From Isoetes taiwanensis (Eukaryota; Streptophyta; Lycopodiopsida; Isoetales; Isoetaceae), in the NCBI GenBank assembly GCA_021234155.1, contig JAJEKV010000005.1, positions 7,246,216-7,310,215 of the forward strand: DNA of 64,000 nt, written 5' to 3'. Each line of letters begins with the position of its first letter. The first letter of the stretch is position 1. A model generated the notes under the pieces. That model made no database searches and was not told the origin of the DNA. It saw only the letters and a list, made by a program, of their open reading frames with translations. Below are positions 1 through 11,373 of this stretch, in pieces. Made by a program: the position numbers and the translations under genes.

Positions 1-660
1 TGTTGTGTCAACGCAGCAGGTGAGAAACTTCCTAATTTATATATTTTGAAAGGTATAAGAGCTAGGCAAGAGTATCTAGAAGGATATGAACCCCAAGCTG
101 CCATTTCTATGCAAAAAAGAGCATGGATGACCAATGACATTTTCAAGGATTGTATTGAGCATTTTAGAAGGAATGTACTAGGTGGAGTTTCTCCTACTAA
201 TCCACATCTTCTAATTCTTGATGATCATGGATCGCATGTCACCTTAAAAACTGTCAAGATTGCTGCAGCACATGGCATTCACATTCTGAAAATTCCCCCA
301 CATACTTCTCACAGATTGCAGCCTTTAGATGTTTCTTGTTATAGATCTTTTAAGGAAGCATTTAGGAATATTAGACATAAGTATTGCATGGAGAATGATT
401 GGATGGAGCCCCCAAAGGAGGATCTAACTTCAATGGTGAGAGAGGCCCTAGACTAGTCCTTGACTAGGAGCAATATCATGTCAGGCTTTAAAAAAACAGG
501 TATATTTCTTTTTGATAGTACTATGGTTCAACCAGAATTGGGTGGGATAGGATTAGTCCTTAATGATTTGGTCTCAGCTGGAGAAGAAGTGCAAAACGAT
601 CAAGTTGAAGAAATTAATATAGAGAATGAAGTACAGAATGTAAGTGATGAGGACAATGTG
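1..660 (+). pseudogene. pogo/Tigger-like DDE transposase, 5' part (cut by window edge and LTR insertion)
   Basis: This is the catalytic half of a DDE-superfamily transposase of the pogo/Tigger type (Tc1/mariner superfamily), which cuts and pastes its own element. The frame is open from base 1, so the N-terminal DNA-binding part lies outside the window. Visible are LILDDHGSH (second catalytic Asp in the family) and the family hallmark PPHTSHRLQPLDVSCYRSFK, followed by a C-terminal SNIMSGFKKTGIFLFD segment. A TAG at 454-456 interrupts the frame where the family normally reads straight through, and the same frame reopens at once. The reading frame is then cut at 660 by the retrotransposon and resumes at 7367. 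The gene is dead as it stands. Family assignment is firm; the subfamily is less so. Confidence 0.85.
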
Positions 661-2117
661 TGTGACGCTCCCTGAATATATACGGCGCTCCAGACATATA
701 CACACAGGGACTTCCCCCTCCCATGGCAATCAGCTCACCATGAGCAGGGCCCTCCGTCTAACTCGGACCATCCATAGAAGGATGCCCGGGTGAAGGACAC
801 GGAGGTGTTATTCGGCCCACGCCTTCAATGGGACTCCTAAGTCGCGGAAGCGTGAATACATGTTAGCACACAGCATAATCATATAATAAATAACCACCAC
901 GAAGGGTGGCACATCCATCCAACTGATGATAACAGAGAAGATGCATCTAATGCTAAGGAAAACACCCCAAACCCCAGGTTCTACCCCGGCTCAGACTCCT
1001 GTGAGGATGGACAGACGGCTCGGTCTTAAGAGATCAGCAGACAGAGGTATAACCTGGCGTTGGCTGGCATAAAATAGTGGCTAGGGTTGTCCACTCCATC
1101 CGCCCCTCCTGTGCACACTTTGCAGATGAACTGAATCAAGCTATGGCATCATTGTAGCCTTCCGGAGACGCAATCCCAAGGCATCACCCTTCGGGACTAC
1201 TCCCGGGTTACATCTACCCGGGTCCGATGAGGCAGGTCAGGGAAGTGTCCCTTTCCAGAGTCGCAGTGATTCCATGGGTGAGCTAGAGAATACGTGCCGC
1301 ATCAGCGACCCCCGCATCCATACCCGACCTACTCCCCTAAATCTACACAAAGTACAGGGTGATCACACAGCTGTACCCAGGGAGTATCAGACCCATACCC
1401 GGCCTAGTTCACTGGCCGGCTATTAGGCCTAGCTCACTGAAGGAGTCCCCGTAGCCTTTTATGCCCAGGCGAGACCCCACCCCACACTTCATCACCACGG
1501 CTCCTTGTCTGGTGCTTCAATCATGCCATAGATTCCACAGCTCGGTGGGATCTTGTGCACAGGCCGCATCTAATGGGAATAATACATGGCTCTATCTAGG
1601 AGCATACTATAATACATGGGCTCAGAGGTCTCTACCCCCCTGTAATCCCCCATCTCTGGAGTGCTAACTAAGCAAAGAACGACGAAACCATCAACCAAAG
1701 CACAAATAGAGACTAGAGATAAGAATACTCACCATATCAATCAAGGGTTAGCCTAACAGGTAAACTACAGAGAAAAACAGAGAAGAACACACCACAGAGA
1801 GGCGCTATGCTATAGATCACCTACTGACTAACCCTCAAATCGGTCTGGGCTGCTCCATCTTGACTAGCTGACGGGTGCCTGGCTGCTGCTTCTCCTCCTC
1901 CATCTCCAACTGCTCTTAATTCGAATTGGGGCACAAAAGCCCTAATTTGGGTGTCCAAAATGGAAATCCTGTCTTGCCCAATCGATTTGGGAGCATAGCT
2001 AAATTAATCCCTTTTAGGTCAACCCCCTAGGTTAACATACCCCATGGTGGCGTATGCCTACTACGTGACGTGTCAGTATATTTATACGTATACCGTATAA
2101 ATACGTGGAACGTCATA
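661..2117 (-). repeat. Long terminal repeat (3' LTR in element orientation)
   Basis: This copy is about 1,457 bp and nearly identical to 5873-7366. Its inner end is CGTCATA where the outer end has CGTCACA. It contains roughly 50 bp near 1175-1230 that the partner lacks. It lacks about 85 bp of AT-rich sequence present in the partner near 7155-7240. Such indels between LTRs that were identical at insertion imply some age. Confidence 0.9.
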
Positions 2118-2130
2118 TTCTCCCCACCTT
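2118..2130 (-). promoter_or_regulatory. Polypurine tract
   Basis: The minus strand reads AAGGTGGGGAGAA directly before the 3' LTR, where a polypurine tract primes plus-strand DNA synthesis. It agrees with the orientation given by the primer-binding site. Confidence 0.75.
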
Positions 2131-5119
2131 AGAAATGATGCTGTCCTCAGCATCAAGACTACTCTTGTTGTAGGGCAATACATGGTACATTGGAAGGAAG
2201 TCTCCCCTCCTTAAGGAGATACCGTGAGATTATAAGTGACACAGACATTGTCATATTCAAAGTGATTAAGTTTGAAATGACTTGTAATGTGCACTTTTAT
2301 AACTCTGGGATATAAAAGGTAGAGCTATAGATCTGTTTTATTCATATACTAGAGGTCAAATATGTCCACTAGGAACTTAGGGTGGCATTCGCCCCCTAAC
2401 CAAGAGTTTAAATCAATGAAAATAGCTAGAGTAAGTGTAGCATATACGGTGATGTTACATTCAAAAACACCCCAAGGATGGTTGGAAGGGTGTCAAAATA
2501 ACCGATAATGAGAGCTTAACTACTCAAAGGTCCTAGATACTAATGAATTACTTCAGCGTTATAAGCTGAGAGCATTTATGCGGTTTTGGGGATAAAAAGA
2601 TGTATAAAATATTGCATCCCCCTGATGGAAGAAAAGAAGGAGTACGATGACTTTGACGATTATACCTTTAGGGATAACCGAGTCGAGGCGAATACATAGG
2701 AATTCCAAGTCCCGATAAAATCAAGACGAGGTGTATAGATTACAAAGAGTGAGGTTATATAGACCAATAGTCCATATATCCTAAGAGTTATCCTACTCGT
2801 GGGGAACAATTGTAGGTACTGAAGTAGAGGGTGGAGGGTCCGTTTGCTGATCAAAAGCTAAAGTCCACATGATAACTTAAGAAAAATAGGTTAATTGTAA
2901 CTAAGCATAGGTGGTAATGGAACACAAAGGATCCTTAGCAAAAGAAGCCTTTAGAAAAGCTCCTCATCTGGAGTAGTAAAGCTTCAGAATTATGGCATAA
3001 TCCCATGGATGGTATCATAGTGTATGTACAGGACTGGAATACCATAAGGCACTAAAGGGTGCCCAGTTGGGAAAGTTACCGATGAAAGGTTTAGAATATG
3101 TTCGGAATGAGTAAACAACATTTAATCTGTTGTAGGCTAAGATATGATGTCGTAGTTGGCACTTGAAATAAATGTCAACGGCCACTAGAATGAAGCTTAA
3201 GATGAGGGGGTTGAATAGTATAATAGTACAATTCCAGGATAGGTACCAAATAGCAGTTACTTGCTAGAAGTTCGAATGTGTCTTGCATAGACACGCAAGA
3301 CTAGCTTTCCCACATGATCCATACCCGGATCAGGCAGAGGTCGAGCTAGAATACACAGGACTCGAACATTAATACAAGTCCGGGTTATATTAGACGTAGG
3401 TAATTGTAAAAAGGCTCACAAAATACCAGGCAGGCAGCTTGATGACTCCAGGTAATTCACGATTTGGAATGCCAGAACAGCAGCATAACAACATGACAGA
3501 GAAATGTAATGACTAACATTTCCAGGATGTAGGACAATGTTGAATCATAACCCCCAATGATAGGTGGGTTGACAACAGAAGGATCGTATAATAGCGGCTT
3601 AGAAGCCACAAGACGGTTAACGGATACGTAAAGGAGTAATTGGATTGGGGACTCTACTGAATATAGGTCACAACTAAAGGGTGATTTGTATACGCTGTGG
3701 CAAACGTAAGGGCCAGGATACTGAAAATCGGCCATAGACGTAGAAAACATATTAAAGAAGAGAAGGAATGAAGGACCCTTATTAATGATATTTAGCAATC
3801 TGGATAGAAAGGTTATTTCCTAGCATGAAGGGTGGTCTTTACTAACATGCAAAGATAGATTTCCGGCTTGAAAGGCAGTAAGAACTAAAAAGGTTATTTA
3901 AAGATTTGGTGCATGGCTTAGGGAAGAAGACTTGCATGTCCTAGGACAACATGGTGAATTGAATTCACCAAGGACCTTTTTAAAAAAAAGATAGATAGGT
4001 AGATAGCATTTATACGTCATGCCATATTGGCAGCGTCTATGAGGACATATGACGGACCCCCAGAGACTTGAACACAAGATCTCTTAATAGAGGAGGCCTA
4101 TCTTGAGAGGTCTTTGGGATGGTACTGTCCTTTGGGAATATGTAGATTCATTTGCAGACTTAAAGATATTTAGGCATTAAAATAATGGTTGGAGGCCATT
4201 GGAATGTACGGAAGAACAACTCGAAAAGAGGATAGACCGCTGTCACTCTGACAGGCGTGTAGCGCAGATAATTAATTACAGCTGTATATGCGGTGAAGCT
4301 TGGCATAAAAGAATACTAAAGTTTGTACCCGGGATTGATTGGAATAAGTGGTGACATTGTTGTGGGGGTTCTAACACAAGCGTCCACTACGTATTACAGA
4401 GTTTGTATCGTGGTCTGGGAAAATGGTCCACAAAAAGAACACGACCATTGAGAAGAAGTAGTGAAGGGTGGTAGGATTAAAGCTACCCATGGTTTAGAGG
4501 GGTGCTGCATGGCAGTCCCTAGTTGGTTGGGCGAAAAGAGATCCTTTCTCTGGGAAATGAGACGAGTCAAGGTTTAGACACTAGAGAGAGACAACGTTAA
4601 TTATAATTATATCTATAAAACATTACTTATATGACGTCGAATAAGGTCTAATATAAAGCATATGAATGTTGTATGGATTGAATCATGGCAAGGCCCGAAG
4701 AAATTGTGTTATCAAGGCATCTACCAAAGGAAAAATAATTAAAGTTATAGGTCGAGGAACGCCGATTATTATCGCCGCCTAAAGAATATCCAAGGATATA
4801 ATACCCGCTGCTATTCTAGAGAGTTGCCCTGTCGTTGTTAATTAAATTCTGGAATTAGTCCCACCAAGTGAGTTGATGTTATCATAACAAGTTGGCCGGA
4901 CTTGCTAGATTACGTCGTGTCATTTGGTCGGTTTATTCCTAGGGGATACTAGCTTTACATATGGTTAACAGTTATCCGGTCGTCTATGGCAGAGAGAGGT
5001 CGACTCCCGTGGCTATGGCAAGACTGCTTACTCCGGCGGCTATGGCGAGAGAGCTTGCTCCGGTGGAGTTGTTGCCTCCACAACGTGGGTACCAAAGGCA
5101 CACCTCTATTTAAATATAG

Positions 5120-5240
5120 AACGGAAAAGGTTATGTCCCTTCAAGAAAGAGGTTGACTCATTGGTAAAGGTGTTGGCTTGGGTGCAGAAGTTCAGGGGTT
5201 CAATCCCGGAGTTCAATCCCATGATGTACCTTTTGCTTAA
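5120..5240 (+). mobile_element. tRNA-derived SINE-like head
   Basis: An A-box-like stretch (TGACTCATTGGTAAAGG, 5154-5170) is followed about 25 bp later by a B-box-like stretch with a short stem (GGGGTTCAATCCC, 5195-5207). The spacing and order match an RNA polymerase III internal promoter. No cloverleaf can be completed, so it is not a functional tRNA gene. It lies inside the retrotransposon. Confidence 0.5.
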
Positions 5241-5304
5241 AAGAACTGCTAACTGAATAAAACAGAATATTAGATATGTATAATAAAGGGATAAAACATA
5301 TACA

Positions 5305-5424
5305 TTGCACATAAAGAGAGTTGGCAAAATGGAAAGAGTGTTGGGTTGGAGGTGGGAGGTCACGGGTTCAAAACGTAGGCGGAAAAGGTAAAATCTTTTA
5401 TAAAAAAAAAAAAAAAAAAAAAAA
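5305..5424 (+). mobile_element. Short SINE with poly(A) tail
   Basis: A-box-like TTGGCAAAATGG (5320-5331) and B-box-like GGGTTCAAAAC (5364-5374) are followed by an A tract of 23 (5402-5424). Internal pol III boxes plus a 3' A tail are diagnostic of a tRNA-derived SINE. It sits just after another tRNA-like head and is nested in the LTR element, itself nested in the pogo gene. Confidence 0.6.
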
Positions 5425-5855
5425 CGGACGCGTATTTTTATACGGCGAACCGTATATGGGGTGCTGTTAGCGTTATACGCTAATAACTTTCGAAAAGAAA
5501 CACCTCATCCGCTAGCAGCGCCCCTTTTGACTTTTCGCCTTGGTGTTGCCATTTCGACCTCGGGAAACGTGCCTCCTAGGGTATTTGGGAGGTGCCAGAT
5601 CTATTGGAACCATTTTCGCCTTCATCTGAGCTACCTACAAAAAGTTATGGCCCATCTAAACCTGGGTCCTCCAGTCACAACTTTTTCCCTCCAAAATCGC
5701 CCTAAGCTTCCTAAAACTCAACATTTTCTTACATCAACCTAGCACAAGACTAAATCACCGAAAAGTTAGGCAGTCCAACTAGCTTAACTCCCGCTTAACT
5801 ACCGAACTAACGGGTTAGAGATTTAGTCAGTGCTATGATTCCGGTCAACCAAAAT

Positions 5856-5871
5856 CATGGTTCTGATACCA
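5856..5871 (-). promoter_or_regulatory. Primer-binding site (initiator tRNA-Met type)
   Basis: The minus strand reads TGGTATCAGAACCATG one base inside the LTR. TGGTATCAGA is the usual complement of the plant initiator tRNA-Met 3' end. It fixes the orientation of the retrotransposon. Confidence 0.85.
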
Positions 5872-5872
5872 C

Positions 5873-7366
5873 TATGACGCTCCCTGAATATATACGGCGC
5901 TCCGGACATATACACACATGGACTTCCCCCTCCCATGGCAATCAGCTCACCATGAGCAGGGCCCTCCGTCTAACTCGGACCATCCATAGAAGGATGCCCG
6001 GGTGAAGGACACGGAGGTATCATTCGGCCCACGCCTTCAATGGGACTCCTAAGTCGCGGAAGCGTGAATACATGTTAGCACACAACATAATCATATAATA
6101 AATAACCACCACGACGGGTGGTACATCCATCCAACTGATGATAACAGAGAAGATGCATCTAATGCTAAGGAAAACACCCCAAACCCCAGGTTCTACCCCG
6201 GCTCAGACTCTTGTGAGGATGGACTGACGGCTTGGTCTCAAGAGATCAGCAGACAGAGGTATAACCTGGCGTTGGCTGGCATAGAACAGTGGCTAGGGTT
6301 GTCCACTCCATCCGCCCCTCCTGTGCACACTTTGCAGATGAGCTGAATCAAGCTATGGCGTCATTGTAGCCTTCCGGAAACGCAATCCCAAGGTCAAGGA
6401 AGTGTCCCTTTCCAGAGTCGCAGTGATTCCATGGGTGAGCTAGAGAATACGTGCCACATCAGCGACCCCCCCATCCGTACCCGACCTACTCCCCTAAATC
6501 TACACAAAGTACAGGGTGATCACACAACTGTACCCAGGGAGTGTCAGACCCATACTCGGCCTAGTTCACTGGTCGGCTATTAGGCCTAGCTCACTGAAGG
6601 AGTCCCCGTAGCCTTTTATGCTCAGGCGAGACCCCACCCCACACTTCATCACCACGACTCCTTGTCTGGTGCTTCAATCATGCCATAGATTCCACAGCTC
6701 GGTGGGATCTTGTGCACAGGCCGCATCTAATGGGAATAATACAGGGCTCTATCTAGGAGCATACTACAATACATGGGCTCAGAGGTCTCTACCCCCCGTA
6801 ATCCCCCATCTCCGGAGTGCTAACTAAGCAAAGAACGACTAAACCATCAACCAAAGCACATATAGAGACTAGAGATAAGAATACTCACCATATCAATCAA
6901 GGGTTAGCCTAACAGGTAAACCACAGAGAAAAACAGAGAAGAACACACCACAGAGAGGCGCTATGCTATAGATCAACAAAGTAACCTACTGACTAACCGT
7001 CAAATTGGTCTTGGGCTGCTCCATCTCGACTAGCTGACGGGTGCCTGCCTGCTGCTTCTCCTCCTCCATCTCCAACTGCTCCTAATTCGAATTGGGGCAC
7101 AAAAGCCCTAATTTGGGTGTCCAAAATGGAAACCCTGCCTTGCCCAATCGATTTGGGCCAGGTGGCATGTCATTAATTAACTAATTAAGCTAATTAGGTT
7201 AATTAAAACAAAATTACACTTAATTAGGTTTTATTAATTTAGCATAGCTAAATTAATCCCTTTTAGGTCAACCCCCTAGGTTAACATACCCCATGGTGGC
7301 GTATGCCTACTACGTGACGTGTCAGTATATTTATACATATACCATATAAATACGTAGAACGTCACA
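5873..7366 (-). repeat. Long terminal repeat (5' LTR in element orientation)
   Basis: This copy is about 1,494 bp and carries the promoter side of the minus-strand element. It ends TATGACG at 5873, next to the primer-binding site, and CGTCACA at 7366, next to the target duplication. Apart from two larger indels relative to 661-2117 the copies differ by scattered point changes. Confidence 0.9.
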
Positions 7367-8222
7367 ATGTGCATGGGCAGCAAAGTACAACAATAGAAAC
7401 TAGCACAGCAGCAGAAAAAAGAGGACAGAATAAGCAAAGGAGGACGTTTATCCCCAAAGATATTAGGGGCACTCTATTAGTTACAAAGGTAGATGTAATT
7501 CAGAAAATGGAACAAGATGAACTTCAAAAGGCAGAAAGGAAAAAGGCAAGAGAGGATGCAGTCAAAAGGAAGAAGGAATCGCAAGAGAAGAAAAAAGAAA
7601 CCAAGCAACAAAAAGAGAAAGAAAAGGAAGAAAGGAAAAGAATAAGGAAGAGCAAGAGGAATAAAGGGTTTCCACAATTTGGGCCAAGGAATCACCCATC
7701 TATTGAGTCAAGGCAAGCTAGGATTGAAGCTATGGCACGGTTAAAGGCGAAAAGGAGACTGGCAGAACATCAGGTTAGTCTTTTGCTTACTTTGCAAATT
7801 TTATTTGAGTTGTTGCTAAAATCTGAACATTAAACGTAGGAATCAGATGCTACTGATGAAACCTTTGGAGAATCTGAAGATGAAAATGCTTTTGCTGATG
7901 CACAGGTATTTTGAAGTTCTTTTCTTAGGTTTTTATTATTGTCAACTCATTCTGGTTTATTCAGTAGCTGATTGCTTTATCTTTTTTGATTAAGCAGGAT
8001 GGACCATTGGAAGATGATCAAGGAACACCAAATTTGAACGTGGTACTGGACATTGATCCTGATGGCCAATTACCAAAAATTGCAAGCCACATTGGCTGCA
8101 GCCTTGAAGACAGTCATGAAACTGTCCATGGACATACTGAAAACCCAACTTTTGTAGAAAAGAGGACCTCAAAAAGAATGAGATCTGTTAATTCTCTTTA
8201 CATTGATGATTATGTGAAGTGA
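7367..8222 (+). pseudogene. pogo/Tigger-like transposase, 3' part (continuation after the LTR element)
   Basis: After the 5-bp target duplication ATGTG (7367-7371) the transposase frame resumes with HGQQSTTIET and a long Lys/Glu-rich, probably coiled-coil, basic stretch. Three exons can be drawn with matching phase-0 junctions: to 7773 (CAG|gttagt), 7840-7905 (CAG|gtattt) and 7998-8222, ending in TGA. The last two exons are acidic, then end in a basic KRTSKRMRS stretch. Removing the retrotransposon and one target-duplication copy restores frame across the site, which shows that the two halves were one gene. The basic, low-complexity tail is typical of transposase C-termini rather than of a separate host gene. 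Confidence 0.7.
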
Positions 8223-9427
8223 AAGTTTTTGGAATGGAAGCATATTTGAGCAGGTAGATCTCTCGTTGTACTTGTAAGATTATTATATATCTATTATAAC
8301 ATTGATGTTTCTTTGTAGTCTTGATTCAGCAGCTTTCGATAGCCTAAAGCAGGTGTGTTCTCTTTGAAGTTTTTAGATGCTTTCATGGGAGGTTGAACTG
8401 TTGATTGCATTCCAAATTGAATGGGATTGCAATCAACATTTCAGCCTCCTTGTTACTAATAGTTTGAAGTTAGCATGTGTGCAGGTGAGAAAAATGGTAA
8501 TTGAGGGTTCAATTCCCTCTTTTCTCATTCGTTGAATTTGTAATGTAAGATCCTTTGAAAAATTACAAGCTGGAAGTGAACTGTTTGTGGTCATTTATGA
8601 TGTAAATTGAGGCAAGTATGTGAACTATGTATGGTCTAAACATGCACCAATTTTAGATAAAATCTGAACCATCTGTGGACAAATAGTGAACCAATTGTAG
8701 ACAATGCGTGTACCAAATCAGGGCACAAACAGGTCCATTTAAATTTTCAGACCCCCTTCGATTTGATATGTTGTAACTTTGAAGAGAGTCAATCATTTGT
8801 TTAAAATAAAATGCCACAGTATAGTCCATCTCTCGAACTTTCAATTGAAGTAAATTTCTTAGTTAATTGATGGACATGTGATCCATAAGCAGGCTGTAAA
8901 TCTTAAATGGACCATTCATGGGCATCCTACCCTATTTACTTAATTTGTCACCTTCGCATCGCATACAGTTGTTTTCCAACGCGTCTCCAGAATGTATACT
9001 GTATAGGGTAAGCTGTATTCGGCAAACAGGAAAGCTGTCCCACATAGCTCAGTTAGTTGATGATTGTCTTCAATGTTTTATTTGTGTAGGCAGTCATCAA
9101 GAATCACGAGGATCCAAATATAATTCCGGATTATTGATTCAGTAGACGTAATTATCAGTGCATACCAAATACGACAACAATATGGAGTTTTTCGGTTCCA
9201 AGAATTAGTTCTATTGTGTTGAACAAGATCAAACAAATAATGGTTGAACACAGATAGAACTCAATTGAACACATAGGCAATGCAACCTTAAGATCGACTG
9301 ATGAATTTCATAATGTTCATACAAACACTACAAGAGAATAGGGGTATTAGAGTCAGCCATAGCATCAGATGGATATTTTTGGTGTCTTTTGAGGTGAAAA
9401 CAACATTCTGCAGTTAATAACAACAAA
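8223..9427. other. Non-coding stretch after the transposase
   Basis: No convincing coding frame is present. The right end of the pogo element should lie here, but I could not identify a terminal inverted repeat without its partner, which is outside the window. Confidence 0.5.
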
Positions 9428-9850
9428 TATATGTCAACTAACTCTTCGCTGCAAATTCTGACGCTATGCCTGACTCTATGGATGACGCTATACCATTTAA
9501 CCAAGTTGATGCTATAATTGACATTATAACTGACAAGATCAAGCAAATTGACTATAGTTCTGACTTTACTATTAAAGCTATGCGTGACTTTAATATTGTC
9601 GCGTGACTTTAATATTGTCCTTAAATCTAACTCTAGGCTTGAGTCAATGTCTGACTTTTATATTGACTCTAATTCTGACTCTATAGTGACTCTTTGTCTG
9701 TCCTCTGGTTCTGATTCTAACTCTAACATTGACCCTATGTTTGATGTTACTAGTGACGCTATGTCTAACCCTACGTCTGACGCTACCATTGACTCATGCA
9801 ATAGTATGAACTCTGCTACTCATGCTAATACGCGAGCTAACTCTTGTTAT
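9428..9850 (+). repeat. Decayed hexamer-based minisatellite (TCTGACTCTA-like)
   Basis: The motif ctctgac/attgac/tctaac recurs with a 6- to 12-base period across about 400 bp. It gives an artificial Ser/Asp/Asn-rich open frame on the plus strand (9548-9886) of the SDSNSDS type. Near-duplicate blocks such as CGTGACTTTAATATTGTC (about 9583-9618) appear twice in tandem. Coding is unlikely because the period, rather than codon choice, explains the composition. Confidence 0.6.
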
Positions 9851-10296
9851 TTACGCTATCAATGCTACATAACACAGTTTCATTAACAACACTAATTTCA
9901 TTAATTCATCATATATAATATACGATGCCCCCACTTACTCTATGTCCAATATCGTATGCACTTTTAACTCATTGTGTTCTTTAATATTCATCATTTTTAT
10001 TTGAATTATCCCCCATATGCAAAGATACTAAAAGAGCTATTTGCCATCTATGCAAAGGATTGGAGCAAAGCCTTTGGACTCCCACAATTTCGTAGCAATG
10101 GTTGTCATTATACTCCAGATGAATGAGACCATTTTCCTTGACATTTAAATGTGATTACTCTTATAATTATAGCACATGGGCCTTCAGTCTTATGGTAGCA
10201 CACTAGTCTTCGCACAACTAAGTACTGTGCAGAGCGGCACTATGCATAGCTGTCCCATTGCCCTTGTGAATAAGGAATATCGGATGGAAATACATT
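9851..10296. other. Non-coding stretch before the MITE
   Basis: AT-rich sequence without a reading frame or repeat that I can name. Confidence 0.4.
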
Positions 10297-10693
10297 TACC
10301 CTCGTTTTGACGATTCTGCCGTAGATATACCCCCTGGCAGAATCAGAGCAAAAAAATTCTGTCCGGCAAAATCACCCACCCAAACTGCGCAGTAAGTGGG
10401 TTATTGCGCATTTTGAGGGCAGATTTTTGTGATCTTGAAACTGATCGAATCTGGAGGCACTTGAGGAGATTTTCGGTTTGGAGGGATGAACAAGCCTAAT
10501 CCCTCTCATTGCTACAAATATGGAAGTCGCTCGAACTGATTTGGAGTTGGATCGGCCGAGCTTTCCATGCTAAACAATTTGAGCAAGAAATTGGCTAAGG
10601 GGGAGGCGCAGTCAGCATGACTATGCAGTTACTGTGCTATTTTGTAATTGTACCGAAGGAATACCTTGCGAAAAAATCACCAAAACGAGGGTA
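10297..10693. mobile_element. MITE with TA target duplication (Tc1/mariner-type, Stowaway-like)
   Basis: The left end reads TA-CCCTCGTTTTGACGATT and the right end reads AAATCACCAAAACGAGGG-TA. That gives 11 bp of perfect terminal inverted repeat continuing imperfectly, flanked by TA. The element is about 397 bp and has no open frame. TA duplications and a CCCTC terminus are features of Tc1/mariner-derived MITEs. The nearby pogo-type transposase also belongs to a superfamily that inserts at TA, but no link between the two is shown here. Confidence 0.75.
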
Positions 10694-11373
10694 AGCATTT
10701 TTTGGATCTTTCACTTTCTAAAGCATTTCATACATACACCCTATGAAGGATTCCTGAGATTCTTAAACACTAACTTTTATGACATATAATATTAATATTC
10801 TATGTGGGCTAGCCTGACTCTAGCTTTCATAACAATTCTTTATGAATCTTAATGTAGAAGGTGTGGATTAGTTGGATGTCTGGTTGAGAAAATATCATTC
10901 AAAGAATTAGATATGGATAAATGGTCTTGAATGTTGACATACAAAATCTATCGAGAGACTAGGTTGGCATTCATTAGTTGTTAAAGGGTGGTATGAGATT
11001 GCAAGACTCAACAAATTATTTGAAGTCTATAGCTACATATAAATGTATTGTCGTCTACCAAATGGAGATAAAAAAGTGCAAAAAGCAATAAAGCAAGTAT
11101 ATTACTAGGGCATTATGCTAGCTTGGAAGGAAAAGCTAGGCAATTCCAAAGAAGCACAAGAAAGAAAAGCAGTACAACCATATAAATCCATGAAGAAAAT
11201 GGATAAAAATGGAGATGCATCTTAGAAATGACAACAAGGCAGTGATGCAAAGGGTAAAAACCCGGGAGGAACCCATAGAAGCCACCTATGGTGGTAAAAT
11301 GGAGATGACGTGGCAAATAAACAAAGGCCTCAAAATGCAAAGGGAATCTAAGTCACGGAATTCCAAAGCTTGT
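10694..11373. other. Non-coding stretch between MITE and SINE
   Basis: No supported gene. A minus-strand open stretch at 11113-11340 has no recognisable features and looks random. Confidence 0.4.

Larger units (their letters stand above)
661..7366 (-). mobile_element. LTR retrotransposon, minus strand, no intact gag-pol (decayed or LARD-like)
   Basis: Two long direct repeats (661-2117 and 5873-7366) flank a 3.75-kb interior. The outer ends read TGTGACG...CGTCACA, and both flanks carry the 5-bp target duplication ATGTG (656-660 and 7367-7371). On the minus strand a primer-binding site complementary to initiator tRNA-Met (TGGTATCAGAACC, 5856-5871) follows the right LTR. A purine tract (AAGGTGGGGAGAA, 2118-2130) precedes the left LTR. 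The element therefore runs right to left. The PBS is common to plant Gypsy and Copia elements. I find no recognisable protease, RT or integrase in the interior; the longest minus-strand open stretch (3457-3798) matches nothing I know. It is either badly decayed or a non-autonomous large derivative. Confidence 0.88.

Noticed and set aside
3457-3798. Minus-strand 113-codon frame inside the LTR element as an integrase or RT piece
   Set aside because: No catalytic signature of gag, protease, RT, RNase H or integrase can be found in it.
5154-5207. Possible genuine tRNA genes in the SINE heads (also 11630-11700)
   Set aside because: Box A and box B are present, but acceptor and anticodon stems cannot be formed. 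They are tRNA-derived SINE promoters.
661-7366. Reading the LTR element as a plus-strand element
   Set aside because: The tRNA-Met primer-binding site and the polypurine tract are both correctly placed only on the minus strand.
7477-7695. Phe/Leu-rich open frame on the minus strand
   Set aside because: It is the antisense shadow of the Lys/Glu-rich transposase tail.
9035-9125. tRNA-like A box (TAGCTCAGTTAG)
   Set aside because: No convincing B box or cloverleaf follows, so neither a tRNA gene nor a SINE can be supported.
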